64,000 nt of DNA. It comes from Gaiellasilicea sp037720595. Lineage in GTDB: Bacteria; Actinomycetota; Thermoleophilia; Gaiellales; Gaiellaceae. Every line of letters starts with the position of its first letter. The first letter of the stretch is position 1. The translations under genes were made by a program, and so were the position numbers. Where the stretch lies: positions 124,001 through 188,000 of the forward strand of contig JBBJLW010000002.1 in NCBI GenBank assembly GCA_037720595.1, read 5' to 3'. Positions 50,538 through 58,739 of the stretch are shown in pieces. The notes beneath the pieces were generated by a model. The model was not told where the DNA came from and made no database searches. It saw nothing but the letters and a program-made list of their open reading frames with translations.

Positions 50538-50554
50538 GCTGTTAGTGTCGCATC

Positions 50555-51097
50555 GTGGTTCCTCCGCTCGCCCAGCGAGCCCTCGCGCTCGCGGAGCAGA
50601 GCAGATTCGAGCGCTCGTGCAGCACGGAGGTCGGTCGGCTGCTCAGAGTCCTCGCGGCCCAGCGCGGACGGACCCGCGTCGCCGAGATCGGAACGGGCTG
50701 CGGGGTCGGTGCCGCGTGGATCCTCTCGGCGCTCTCGCCCGAGACCCCCTTCGTCACCGTCGAGCTCGACCCGGAGCGCGCAGTGGCAGCAGCCGCGCTC
50801 CTGGCCGACGATGAGCAGGCTCGCGTTCTCGAAGGCGACTGGGCCGACGTTCTCCCGTCCGAGGCGCCGTTCGACCTCCTCTTCGCGGACGGCGGCGGCC
50901 AGGCGATGAAGACGAATCCGGCCGTACTCGACCTGCTGACGCCGGGCGGGACACTCATCCTCGACAACCTCACGCCTGGCCGCCCGCCCCCCGATCTCGT
51001 CCGCGAGCTGTGGCTCAACCATCCCCGCCTCGCCGCGATCGAGCTCCAGCTCTCGCCGCGCGAGGCGGCGATCGTCGGGGTGCTACAGGCTTCCTAG
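50555..51097 (+). CDS. O-methyltransferase-like SAM-dependent methyltransferase
   Basis: A 180-residue protein of the class I COMT-like (Methyltransf_3/24) type: RVAEIGTGCGVGAAWILSAL (SAM motif I), FVTVELDPERAVAAAALL, FDLLFADGGG, and GGTLILDNLTPG. It is short and lacks the long insertion loop of catechol OMTs. Acceptor unknown. GTG start at 50555, divergent from the nicotinamidase-like gene with a 17-base gap. Confidence 0.85.
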   Translation: MVPPLAQRALALAEQSRFERSCSTEVGRLLRVLAAQRGRTRVAEIGTGCGVGAAWILSALSPETPFVTVELDPERAVAAAALLADDEQARVLEGDWADVLPSEAPFDLLFADGGGQAMKTNPAVLDLLTPGGTLILDNLTPGRPPPDLVRELWLNHPRLAAIELQLSPREAAIVGVLQAS

Positions 51098-51118
51098 AGG
51101 CATGCCGATAGGGGATGG

Positions 51119-52624
51119 ATGCCGGATTTCGGAGCCTTCCTCCACGATCTCGGCGGCTATGCGCTGACCTGGTTGCCGCTCGTCTTCTTCGGCCTGATCA
51201 TCTACCTGCTCTGGCGCTCGCTCCAGTACATGCCGCGCATCAAGACGCAGGCAATCGTGTCCGACTCGAGCTCGGCGGTCACCTGGGCGGACGTCGCCGG
51301 GGTCGAAGAGGCGAAGGCGGAGCTGCAGGAGGTGGTCGACTTCCTCAAGTACCCAAAGCGCTTCCAGCGGCTCGGCGCGCGCGTGCCGAAGGGGATGCTC
51401 CTGTACGGGCCGCCCGGAACCGGAAAGACGCTCCTCGCGAGGGCCGTCGCTCACGAGTCCGGCGCGAAGTTCTACTCCCAGAGCGCCTCCGCTTTCGTGG
51501 AGATGTTCGCCGGCCTCGGCGCCTCGCGGATCCGCAAGCTCTTCCAGGAGGCGCGCAAGAACGCGCCGGCGATCATCTTCATCGACGAGCTCGACGCCGT
51601 CGGCACCGCTCGCGGAGGCAACGGCTTCAACCGCGAGCACGACCAGACGTTGAACCAGCTCCTCGTGGAGCTCGACGGCTTCGACGAGACCGCCCAGGTC
51701 GTCGTCATGGGCGCATCGAACCGGCTCCAGGATCTCGATCCGGCCCTGCGGCGCCCCGGTCGCTTCGATCGCCAGGTGCTCGTCTCGCCGCCCGACCTCG
51801 TCGGCCGCCACGCGATCTTGCTCGTCCACACGCGCGGGAAGCCGCTCGCAGAGGGCGTCGACCTGAACGTGGTCGCCCGCCAGACCGCCGGCCTCACGGG
51901 CGCCGAGCTCGCGAACATCTGCAACGAGGCCGCCATCTTCGCCGGCCGGCGCGAGGCCGATGCGATCGAGCTCGAAGACTTCGAGGATGCGATGGAGCGG
52001 GTCGTCGCCGGCCTGCAGCAGCGCCGCGTTGTCACCGACAAGGAGAAGCGGATCCTCGCCTTCCACGAGGCGGGCCACGTGCTCCTCGCCCATCTCATGG
52101 GCGATCTGCTCCCGATCCAGAAGGTTTCCATCGTCGCGCGCGGCGATGCGATGGGCTATGCGTACTACCTCCCCACCGAGGATCGCTATCTGCATACGAA
52201 GGAGGAGTTGCTCGACGTGATGAAAGTCGCCCTCGGTGGCCGCGCGGCCGAGCAGCTCGTCTTCGGCCGCGTCACGAACGGCGCTGCGTCCGACCTCGAG
52301 AAGGTCACGGAGATCGCGCGAGCGATGGTGTTCGATTACGGGATGTCCGCGCTCGCGTCCGCGCGCACGCTGCGCGCCGACAACTATGCACTCTCGGAGG
52401 AGAGCAAGCGGATGCGCGACTCGGAGCAGGCGCGGCTCACCGACGAGGCGTACGAGGAGGCGCAGCGTCTGCTCGCCAAGCACCGCGCCATGCTCGACCG
52501 GCTCTCGGCGGCCTTGCTGGAGAAGGAGACGCTCGACCGCCACGAGCTGCGCGAGCTGCTGCACGAGCTCGAGCCCGAGTCGCGCGCGTCCGAGACCATG
52601 GGCACGGTCCGGGTTCTCCCCTAA
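51119..52624 (+). CDS. FtsH-like AAA ATPase and M41 zinc protease, short form
   Basis: A 501-residue membrane-anchored protease. One N-terminal helix (about 16-36) stands in for the two helices and periplasmic domain of classical FtsH (about 640 residues). AAA module: Walker A YGPPGTGKTLLAR, Walker B IIFIDELDAVG, second region of homology ASNRLQDLDPALRRPGRFDR. Protease: HEAGH zinc motif (about 315-319) and the third-ligand region NGAASDLEKVTEIAR. It would degrade membrane or damaged proteins. It is probably a paralogue of a full-length FtsH elsewhere. AGGGG precedes ATG 51119. Confidence 0.92.
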   Translation: MPDFGAFLHDLGGYALTWLPLVFFGLIIYLLWRSLQYMPRIKTQAIVSDSSSAVTWADVAGVEEAKAELQEVVDFLKYPKRFQRLGARVPKGMLLYGPPGTGKTLLARAVAHESGAKFYSQSASAFVEMFAGLGASRIRKLFQEARKNAPAIIFIDELDAVGTARGGNGFNREHDQTLNQLLVELDGFDETAQVVVMGASNRLQDLDPALRRPGRFDRQVLVSPPDLVGRHAILLVHTRGKPLAEGVDLNVVARQTAGLTGAELANICNEAAIFAGRREADAIELEDFEDAMERVVAGLQQRRVVTDKEKRILAFHEAGHVLLAHLMGDLLPIQKVSIVARGDAMGYAYYLPTEDRYLHTKEELLDVMKVALGGRAAEQLVFGRVTNGAASDLEKVTEIARAMVFDYGMSALASARTLRADNYALSEESKRMRDSEQARLTDEAYEEAQRLLAKHRAMLDRLSAALLEKETLDRHELRELLHELEPESRASETMGTVRVLP

Positions 52625-52639
52625 CTAGGATCACGGCGC

Positions 52640-53044
52640 ATGCGCGCCCGCGGAATCCATCATCTCGGCGTGGCAGTGCACGATCTCGACGTGGCGCTCG
52701 ACACCTATCTGCAGCTCTTCGGCGGCGTTCTCGAGCATCGCGACATCGTTCCTGCTCAGGGCGTCGAGGCCGCGGCGGTCCTGATCGGCTCGGGACGCGT
52801 CGAGCTGGTCGCGCCGCTCGGCGACGACACCCCCGTCGGCCGGTTTCTCGCGAAGCGAGGGCCCGGGATGCACCACGTCGCCTACCAGGTCGCGGACGTG
52901 CGAGATTCGGTGCGCGAGCTCAGCGTCGCGGGCGTCGAGCTGATCGACCAGGAGCCGCACGAGGGCCTCTTCGGGCTCCAGGTCGCATTCGTCCATCCTG
53001 ATGCCGTCCACGGCGTCCTCACGGAGGTGGTTTCGCTTGGCTGA
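52640..53044 (+). CDS. mce: Methylmalonyl-CoA epimerase (VOC fold)
   Basis: A 134-residue glyoxalase/VOC protein: IHHLGVAVHDLDVALDTYLQLFG, RVELVAPLGDDTPVGRFLAKRGPGMHHVAYQV, ELIDQEPHEG, VAFVHPDAVHGVLTEV. Metal-ligand His and Glu residues match MCE. It interconverts (R)- and (S)-methylmalonyl-CoA, linking propionyl-CoA to succinyl-CoA. No mutase gene is in the window. Confidence 0.88.
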   Translation: MRARGIHHLGVAVHDLDVALDTYLQLFGGVLEHRDIVPAQGVEAAAVLIGSGRVELVAPLGDDTPVGRFLAKRGPGMHHVAYQVADVRDSVRELSVAGVELIDQEPHEGLFGLQVAFVHPDAVHGVLTEVVSLG

Positions 53045-53258
53045 TTCCGTTCGGATCGAGATCGCCTTCGACGGCGGTCAGATCATGGGTGCGATCGTCA
53101 CGTCTGCCGGTGCGGACGAGCTCGAGCGCGCGCTCGCCGAGGCCGACGCCGAGACGTACGTCCTCGACACGAGCGACGGTCGTTACACCGTCGCCCTGCG
53201 CCGGATCGTCTACGTCAAGCGCTACGCGCGTGAGTCACGGGTCGGATTCGGGATCTAG
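53037..53258 (+). CDS. Small protein of unknown function, DUF3107-like
   Basis: A 73-residue beta-rich protein: SVRIEIAFDGGQIMGAIVTSAGADELERALAEADAE, then VLDTSDGRYTVALRRIVYVKRY. The layout resembles DUF3107-type small actinobacterial proteins, but the match is weak. TTG start at 53037 overlaps the epimerase stop. It ends 21 bases before the sigma factor gene, so it probably shares its transcript. Confidence 0.6.
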   Translation: MADSVRIEIAFDGGQIMGAIVTSAGADELERALAEADAETYVLDTSDGRYTVALRRIVYVKRYARESRVGFGI

Positions 53259-53279
53259 CAGGTCGGGGAGACGAGGCGA

Positions 53280-53855
53280 GTGGCCGAGACGGCGCAGAAG
53301 AGCCCCTCCGGGGCCGAGGTCCGCAAGCTCGTCGAGCGGGCACAACACGGCGAGCGCACCGCGCTCGAGGAGCTCTATCTGATCCACTTCGACCGCATCT
53401 ACAGCTATCTGCACCTGACCGTCGGCAACCGTCCCGACGCCGAGGATCTGACGACCCAGACCTTTCTGCGGATGCTCGAGTCGATCGGCAAGTTTCGCTT
53501 CCAGGCGGCCCCGTTCTCGGCCTGGCTCTTCCGGATCGCGCACAACCTCTCGATGGATCATTTTCGCGCCAACCGGCGTTGGCAGCCGGAGGAGGACGTC
53601 CCCGAGCCGCGCGACTCGGAGGAGCGCTCGGCCGAGGACGAGGCGTTCCAGTCGATCGGACGCCAGTCGATGCTCGACCTGATCGAGTCGCTCTCGCAGG
53701 AACAGCAGCAGGTGCTGACGCTCAAGTTCGTCTTCAACTTCTCGAACGGCGAGGCCGCGACCATTCTGGACAAGTCCGAGGGCGCCGTGAAGAGCCTCCA
53801 GCACCGGGCACTCGGCTCCTTGCAGAAGCAGATCGCCTCCTCCGCGGAAAGCTAG
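53280..53855 (+). CDS. RNA polymerase sigma factor, ECF type
   Basis: A 191-residue sigma-70 family protein. Region 2: LEELYLIHFDRIYSYLHLTVGNRPDAEDLTTQTFLRML and FSAWLFRIAHNLSMDHFRANRRW (-10 recognition). Region 4: LIESLSQEQQQVLTLKFVFNFSNGEAATILDKSEGAVKSLQHRALGSL (-35 recognition helix-turn-helix). No anti-sigma gene is adjacent; the next gene (ychF) abuts directly. GTG start at 53280. Confidence 0.92.
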   Translation: MAETAQKSPSGAEVRKLVERAQHGERTALEELYLIHFDRIYSYLHLTVGNRPDAEDLTTQTFLRMLESIGKFRFQAAPFSAWLFRIAHNLSMDHFRANRRWQPEEDVPEPRDSEERSAEDEAFQSIGRQSMLDLIESLSQEQQQVLTLKFVFNFSNGEAATILDKSEGAVKSLQHRALGSLQKQIASSAES

Positions 53856-54776
53856 ATGGCGCTCGAGGTCGGCATCGTCGGGCTTCCGGGGGCCGGGAAG
53901 ACGACGCTCTTCACGGCGTTGACGCGAACCGGCGGCGCCGGCTTCGGCAAGGAGAACGTCGGGATGGCGACGATCGCCGACGAGCGGCTCGAGCGGCTTT
54001 CCAAGCTCGTCGGGGCACGCAAGATCACGCCCGCGACGATCCGCGTCGTCGACGTGCCGGGCACAGGGCTCGCGTTGCTCGGCGGCCTGCGCCAAGTGGA
54101 CGCCGTGCTGGCCGTGGCGGATGGATTCACGCCGGGCGGCAACCCTGCTTCCGACCTCGAGACGCTCGAGCTCGAGCTGCTCGTCGCCGACCGCGATCAC
54201 GTCGAGCGGCGGCTCGAGCGCGTCGAGAAGCAGGCGAAGTCAGGAGATGCAGCCCTGCGCAAGGAGCTGGAGGTTCTGACGGCGCTTCTCGCGCACCTCG
54301 ACGCCGGCAACAGTCTGCGCGACTTCCCCGGCGAGTTACCGGGCGAGCTCGAGCCGCTGACCACGAAGCCGCTGATCGCGATCGTCAACGGGCCGGGCGG
54401 GATCGACCTCCAGCTCGAGGCGGAGCTGGCGGAGTTGCCCGAGGAGGAGGCCGCCGCCTACCGGGAGGGGCCGTCGGCTCTCGACGAGATCGTGCGACGG
54501 CTCTCCGACGCGCTCGGACTGATCACCTTCTTCACCGCAGGCGAGAAGGAGACCCGCGCCTGGACGTTGCGGCGCGGCGAGTCGGCGCTCGATGCGGCTG
54601 CGACGATCCACTCCGACATCGCGCGCGGGTTCATCCGAGCGGAGACGATCACGTGCGGCGACCTGCTCGACGCCGGCTCGCACGCCGAGGCGGCTCGTCG
54701 CGGCACGCAGCGTCTCGAGGGCAAGAGCTACGAGATCCAGGACGGCGACGTCCTGAACATCCGCTTCAACGTCTAG
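53856..54776 (+). CDS. ychF: YchF-family (Obg-like) ATPase/GTPase
   Basis: A 306-residue TRAFAC NTPase. G1: VGLPGAGKTTLFTALT; G3: RVVDVPGTGLA (DxPG); C-terminal TGS domain: FFTAGEKETRAWTLRRG through DVLNIRFNV. YchF proteins bind ATP and ribosomes and affect stress tolerance. The protein is about 60 residues shorter than E. coli YchF, with a reduced helical domain, and the NxNE specificity motif appears as IVNGPG, so nucleotide preference is uncertain. ATG 53856 directly follows the sigma-factor stop. Confidence 0.9.
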   Translation: MALEVGIVGLPGAGKTTLFTALTRTGGAGFGKENVGMATIADERLERLSKLVGARKITPATIRVVDVPGTGLALLGGLRQVDAVLAVADGFTPGGNPASDLETLELELLVADRDHVERRLERVEKQAKSGDAALRKELEVLTALLAHLDAGNSLRDFPGELPGELEPLTTKPLIAIVNGPGGIDLQLEAELAELPEEEAAAYREGPSALDEIVRRLSDALGLITFFTAGEKETRAWTLRRGESALDAAATIHSDIARGFIRAETITCGDLLDAGSHAEAARRGTQRLEGKSYEIQDGDVLNIRFNV

Positions 54777-55606
54777 CCCCCGGCGAGCATCGTGGCGCCG
54801 GTGAGGACAGCCGCTGCACCGGCGAGCTGGACGCCGCCGAGCCGCTCCCGCAGGAGCAGCGCAGCGAGAGCAACCGTGACCGCGGGATAGAGCGAGGTCA
54901 GCACCGAGACGACGCTGACGAGACCGCGTGTCGTCGCGAGCGCGAAGAGCACGTTGGCCCCGACGTCGCAGGCACCGACGGCGAGAACCGCGAGCAGGAG
55001 CCGGGGCGGGAGGGCGAGCGAGACACCGGCGACGACGGTGGCCACGAGCACGAGCGTCGTCGATGCGAGCCGCGCCACGAGCACCGCCCAGGGCGCACTG
55101 TCGTCGGCGGCGATGTCGAGGAAGACGAAGTAGAGGCCGAAGCCGAGCGCCGCCATCAGCGCGAGCCCGACTCCGGTCGCGACGCGCGCGCCGGGCTCGC
55201 CCGTGCTGCGCGAAACGAGCGCGAGGCCGATCACGGCAACGAGCGCGCCGGCGACTTGGAGCAGCGACGGCCGCTCACCGCGCGCGATCCCAACCGCGAA
55301 CGGGATCGCCGCCGCGACCCCCGAGATCGGCGCGACGACGCCCATCGCGCCGATCGCCATCCCCCGGTAGAGGCCGGCCAAGCCGAGCACGCCGCACAGC
55401 CCCGCCGCGATTGCCGCCAGCGCTGCCCCGGCCCCGAGAAAGGGCTCGCCGGCGACCACGACCCACACGACGACGGCAGCCGCTCCCGCGACCTGCGAAA
55501 GGAGCAGCACCGCCAGGACGTGCGCGCGTCGGGAGGTCAGCCCTCCCAGGAAGTCGCCGACACCGTAGGACAGGCTGGCGCCGAGCGCGAGGAGAATCGC
55601 GGTCAC
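54773..55606 (-). CDS. EamA/DMT-family transporter
   Basis: A 277-residue protein with ten hydrophobic helices in two EamA repeats (ALGASLSYGVGDFLGGLTSRRAH; second repeat from GVGLALMAALGFGLYFVFLDIA). These drug/metabolite superfamily exporters move amino acids, nucleosides or drugs; substrate unknown. It converges on ychF with a 4-base tail overlap. Confidence 0.9.
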   Translation of the reverse strand: MTAILLALGASLSYGVGDFLGGLTSRRAHVLAVLLLSQVAGAAAVVVWVVVAGEPFLGAGAALAAIAAGLCGVLGLAGLYRGMAIGAMGVVAPISGVAAAIPFAVGIARGERPSLLQVAGALVAVIGLALVSRSTGEPGARVATGVGLALMAALGFGLYFVFLDIAADDSAPWAVLVARLASTTLVLVATVVAGVSLALPPRLLLAVLAVGACDVGANVLFALATTRGLVSVVSVLTSLYPAVTVALAALLLRERLGGVQLAGAAAVLTGATMLAGG

Positions 55607-55615
55607 TGCGCGGTG

Positions 55616-56446
55616 TCAGTCGTCGCCGACGGGCCGCGTAGCGGCCACGGCGTCGAGCTGGTTCGCGTGGTAGAGAACGGATGCCTCCGCGGTGCGCGCG
55701 GCGCCTCGGTCGTGATGAGTGGCCACGGCGTGGAGCAGCTCGGCTCGCACCGCGCTGTCGATCGCCTCGGCGCGCTCCTCGATCAAGCGCAGGCCGAGGT
55801 GAACGTGGCCGAGCAGCCGGCCCTCCTCCGTCTGCCGGAAGGCCGGCGCCCGCCCGAGCTCGCGCGTCCGCCCGACGTCGTGCAGGAGCGCGGCCGCGAG
55901 CAGCAGGTCGGCGCGGAGTCGGGGATGGAGCTGCGCCGTCTCGCGGGCGAGCGTCGCGACGCCGACCGTATGCTCGAGCAGGCCGCCCGCGTAGGAGTGG
56001 TGCGTCTCGGCGGCCGGCAACGTACGCAGCGAGGAGCGGAGCTGCGGGTCGCTCGTGAAGCGGCCGACGACCCCCGCCAGCCCCGTGTGCGAGATCTCCG
56101 CCGCGAGAAACTCGAGAAACCCGTCGAGCTCGTCGGCGTCTCGGCGCAGCGTCGGCGTCAGCTCGGCAGGATCGGCGTCGGCCGCCTCGACCGAGCGGAC
56201 GTCGAGCTGGAGCCTTTCGCCGAAGCGCGAGACCCGGCCGAGGACGCGCACGGCGTCCCCCTCCGCGAAGCGCCCGTCGAGCAGCTCCACGTCGTTCCAG
56301 ACCCTGGCTTCGATCCGCCCGGTCTGGTCGACGAGCTCGAGCGCGAGATAGGAAGCGCCCTTCTTCGTCCGCAGCCGCTGCTTGCGCGCGACCGCGTAGA
56401 CGCCTTCGACCACACGATCCGCGGCTAGCTCGTTGATCGCGCTCAT
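55616..56446 (-). CDS. OB-fold plus HD-domain protein, YhaM-like 3'-5' exoribonuclease
   Basis: A 276-residue protein. The N-terminal OB fold (VEGVYAVARKQRLRTKKGASYLALELVDQTGRIEARVWND, about 13-55) precedes an HD domain with HHSYAGGLLEHTVGV (His), ALLHDVGR (HD pair) and HAVATHHDRG. This matches the YhaM/CBF1 family, which degrades RNA and DNA from the 3' end. Length is a little under YhaM of B. subtilis (314). Confidence 0.88.
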   Translation of the reverse strand: MSAINELAADRVVEGVYAVARKQRLRTKKGASYLALELVDQTGRIEARVWNDVELLDGRFAEGDAVRVLGRVSRFGERLQLDVRSVEAADADPAELTPTLRRDADELDGFLEFLAAEISHTGLAGVVGRFTSDPQLRSSLRTLPAAETHHSYAGGLLEHTVGVATLARETAQLHPRLRADLLLAAALLHDVGRTRELGRAPAFRQTEEGRLLGHVHLGLRLIEERAEAIDSAVRAELLHAVATHHDRGAARTAEASVLYHANQLDAVAATRPVGDD

Positions 56447-56479
56447 GGGCTGAGTCTAGGCCGTTGCTAGGCTCGGCCG

Positions 56480-57559
56480 ATGGCCGTCGTCACGCCTTTC
56501 CGCGCGCTTCGCTACGACGAGAGGAAGGCCGGGCCGCTGGGGACGCTCGTCGCTCCACCCTACGACGTGATCTCGCCCAGGGAGCGGCTCGACTACCTCG
56601 CGCGGCCGAACAACGTCGTCCACCTCACCTTGCCCGACTCCGAGGAGGAGGCCGCGAGCACGCTCGAGCGCTGGCGCGCCGACGGGCTGCTCGTGGAGGA
56701 GCCGCCGGCAGTCTGGTTCCTCGTCCAGGACTACGTCGGGCCGGACGGGGTCGCGCGGAGCCGGAGCGGCCTCGTGGCGTCACTCAGGGTCGAGCCCTAC
56801 GACACCCGTACGGTGCTCCCGCACGAGCGCACCCACGCCGGTCCGAAGGAGGAACGACTGCGGCTCCTGCGCGCGACCGGCGTCCAGCTCGAGCCGATCT
56901 TCCTTCTCTATGACAGGCCCGCGCCGCTCGAGGCGCCGGACCGGGAGCCAGATCTCGCTGTCGAAGGCGCTCGCCTCTGGCGGCTCGACGATCCTACGAT
57001 CACGCGTGCGTTCGACGACAAGCAGTTGCTGATCGCCGACGGCCACCATCGCTACGAGACCGCGCTGGCCTACCACGAGGAGGAGGGAACGCCCGCAAGT
57101 GCGCAGATGCTCGTCGTGCTCGTGTCGACGGACGACCCCGGCCTTGAGATCTTTCCCACCCACCGCGTGTTCGCCGGACCACAACGACTCGAGGGCGAGC
57201 GCGAGCCGGTCGCCGACCCCGAGGTCGCCCTGGAACGACTTAGTGTTGAAACAACACAAGCTCCTGGGCCCGCAGTCGTCGAAGTGACGCGCGACGGCGG
57301 CGCGATCGTCCGCGGCGAGCCCGGCCTGCTCGACGTCCACCTCGTCGACTCGCTCGGCCACGAGGGGATCGCCTACACGCCCGACGCGGCCGAGGCGTTA
57401 CGGCGCGTACGCGAGGGCGAGGCCGACGTCGCCTACCTGATGCGGCCGACGCGGATCGGAGACGTCTTCGCGTACGCGCGCCGTGGCGAGGTGCTTCCCC
57501 AGAAGACGACCTACTTCTTCCCGAAACTGCTCTCCGGGCTCCTTTTTCACCCCGTATGA
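56480..57559 (+). CDS. DUF1015-family protein, carrying an in-frame palindromic repeat
   Basis: A 359-residue protein: PFRALRYDERKAGPLGTLVAPPYDVISP at the N-terminus, LLPHERTHAGPKEERL-like segment (about 113-128), IADGHHRYETALAYHEE, ILLRPTRIGDVF-like segment and LPQKTTYFFPKLLSGLLFHP at the end. DUF1015 members are broadly conserved but uncharacterised; the HHRYET motif suggests a catalytic pocket. Residues LSVETTQAP (about 254-262) are encoded by an AT-rich palindromic repeat also found at 63420. ATGA overlap with the next gene. Confidence 0.85.
   Translation: MAVVTPFRALRYDERKAGPLGTLVAPPYDVISPRERLDYLARPNNVVHLTLPDSEEEAASTLERWRADGLLVEEPPAVWFLVQDYVGPDGVARSRSGLVASLRVEPYDTRTVLPHERTHAGPKEERLRLLRATGVQLEPIFLLYDRPAPLEAPDREPDLAVEGARLWRLDDPTITRAFDDKQLLIADGHHRYETALAYHEEEGTPASAQMLVVLVSTDDPGLEIFPTHRVFAGPQRLEGEREPVADPEVALERLSVETTQAPGPAVVEVTRDGGAIVRGEPGLLDVHLVDSLGHEGIAYTPDAAEALRRVREGEADVAYLMRPTRIGDVFAYARRGEVLPQKTTYFFPKLLSGLLFHPV
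57243..57265 (+). repeat. Dispersed palindromic repeat, copy 1 (inside DUF1015 gene)
   Basis: GTGTTGAAACAACACAAGC (57243-57261) is identical over 19 bases to the minus strand at 63438-63420; with the following TCCT versus GCCT the match is 22 of 23. The core GTGTTG-AAA-CAACAC is an inverted repeat. It is AT-rich in a GC-rich gene and encodes part of SVETTQAP in frame. Confidence 0.7.
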
Positions 57560-58353
57560 GCCCGTGGCTCGACGCCTGCCGCGACTCCGTCGCCGACATC
57601 CGCGGCGTGCTCGCCGAGCTGCCGACCCGAGTCGAGCGCGAGCCCGTGGCGAAGACTGGCGAGGGCGGGGACGACACGACCGCGATCGACGCGGCTGCGG
57701 AGGCGGTCGTGATCGCTCGGCTCGCCCGGCTCGACGAGAGCTTCACGCTCGTCTCTGAGGAGCTCGGTGAGGCGAGCTACGGCTCCGGCGGGCCGTGGCG
57801 TGTCGTGGTCGACCCGATCGACGGCTCGCTGAACGCGAAGCGCGACATCCCCTTCTTCTCGCTCTCGGTCGCCGTCGCCGACGGGACGGCGATGGGAGAC
57901 GTCGTCTTCGGCTACGTCTACGACTTCGGCTCGGGCGAGGAGTGGACGGCCACCCGCGGTGGCGGCGCCCAGCTGAACGGCCGCGCTCTCGGAGCCGTCC
58001 GGCCGAAGAACGAGATCGAGATTCTCTCCTTCGAGGCGACCACCACGGCCGAAGTGGCCGACAAGGCGGCTGCGGTGGCAGGCATCGCCTACCGGCTGCG
58101 GATCATGGGCTCGCTCGCGATCTCGCTCTGCCACCTCGCCGCCGGGCGCGTCGACGGTGTCTGCTCGCTGAAGCCGGCGCGCTCGGTCGACATCGCCGCG
58201 GCTCAGTTGCTCGTGCGCGAGCTCGGGCTCGCGATCGACCTCTTCGAGGCGCCGCCGTTCGAGGCGGCTCCGCTCGACCTGATCGGACGTTCGCGCGTCG
58301 TTGCGGCGGGCACCCCCGAGCTGTGCGCGAAGCTGGCCCGAGCCCTTACGTAG
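57556..58353 (+). CDS. Inositol monophosphatase-family phosphatase
   Basis: A 265-residue Mg-dependent phosphatase: GDDTTAIDAAAEAVV, LVSEELGEASYG (metal Glu region), VVVDPIDGSLNAKRDIPFFSLSVAV (the DPIDG motif with DPIDGT changed to DPIDGS), and a C-terminal ARSVDIAAAQLLVRELG in which the usual WD of WDxAAG is SVD. Substrates include inositol phosphate, fructose-1,6-bisphosphate, PAP and histidinol phosphate; not decided here. ATG overlaps the DUF1015 stop. Confidence 0.87.
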   Translation: MSPWLDACRDSVADIRGVLAELPTRVEREPVAKTGEGGDDTTAIDAAAEAVVIARLARLDESFTLVSEELGEASYGSGGPWRVVVDPIDGSLNAKRDIPFFSLSVAVADGTAMGDVVFGYVYDFGSGEEWTATRGGGAQLNGRALGAVRPKNEIEILSFEATTTAEVADKAAAVAGIAYRLRIMGSLAISLCHLAAGRVDGVCSLKPARSVDIAAAQLLVRELGLAIDLFEAPPFEAAPLDLIGRSRVVAAGTPELCAKLARALT

Positions 58354-58354
58354 G

Positions 58355-58705
58355 TCAGCCGCCGCGTGCTTCGAGCTCCGCGACAACGCGCTTCGGCGCC
58401 ACGAGGCGGTAGCTCTCCTCGACCCAGTCGCGCAGGACCTCGAGCTGAAGGCCGACCACCGGCACCGTCACCCAGCCGGCCTTCCCGAGCCCGTAGCCGG
58501 TCGGCTCGGCGCCTCCGATCGAGAGCGCGTGGTCGTGAGCCTCGTCGAGCTTGACCGCGATCGTGCCGGTATCGGCCGGCGCGTCGCCGAGGAAGACGAA
58601 GATCTTGCCGCGCACCTTCGCAACTCGATCGCCCCACGGAAACTCCTCCGTCGTCTCGGGGAGGCCGAGCGCGAAAGCGCGCAGCTCGGAGCGGAGGTCG
58701 AGCAT
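58355..58705 (-). CDS. MmcQ/YjbR-family protein
   Basis: A 116-residue CyaY-like fold protein: LRAFALGLPETTEEFPWGDRVAKVRGKIFVFLG, then GYGLGKAGWVTVPVV and LRDWVEESYRLVAPKR. This is the MmcQ/YjbR pattern, with suggested DNA binding but no proven function. Its tail lies one base from the convergent phosphatase stop. Confidence 0.87.
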   Translation of the reverse strand: MLDLRSELRAFALGLPETTEEFPWGDRVAKVRGKIFVFLGDAPADTGTIAVKLDEAHDHALSIGGAEPTGYGLGKAGWVTVPVVGLQLEVLRDWVEESYRLVAPKRVVAELEARGG

Positions 58706-58739
58706 GCCTCTCTACGCTACTGGGAGCTACGCTCTGGGG

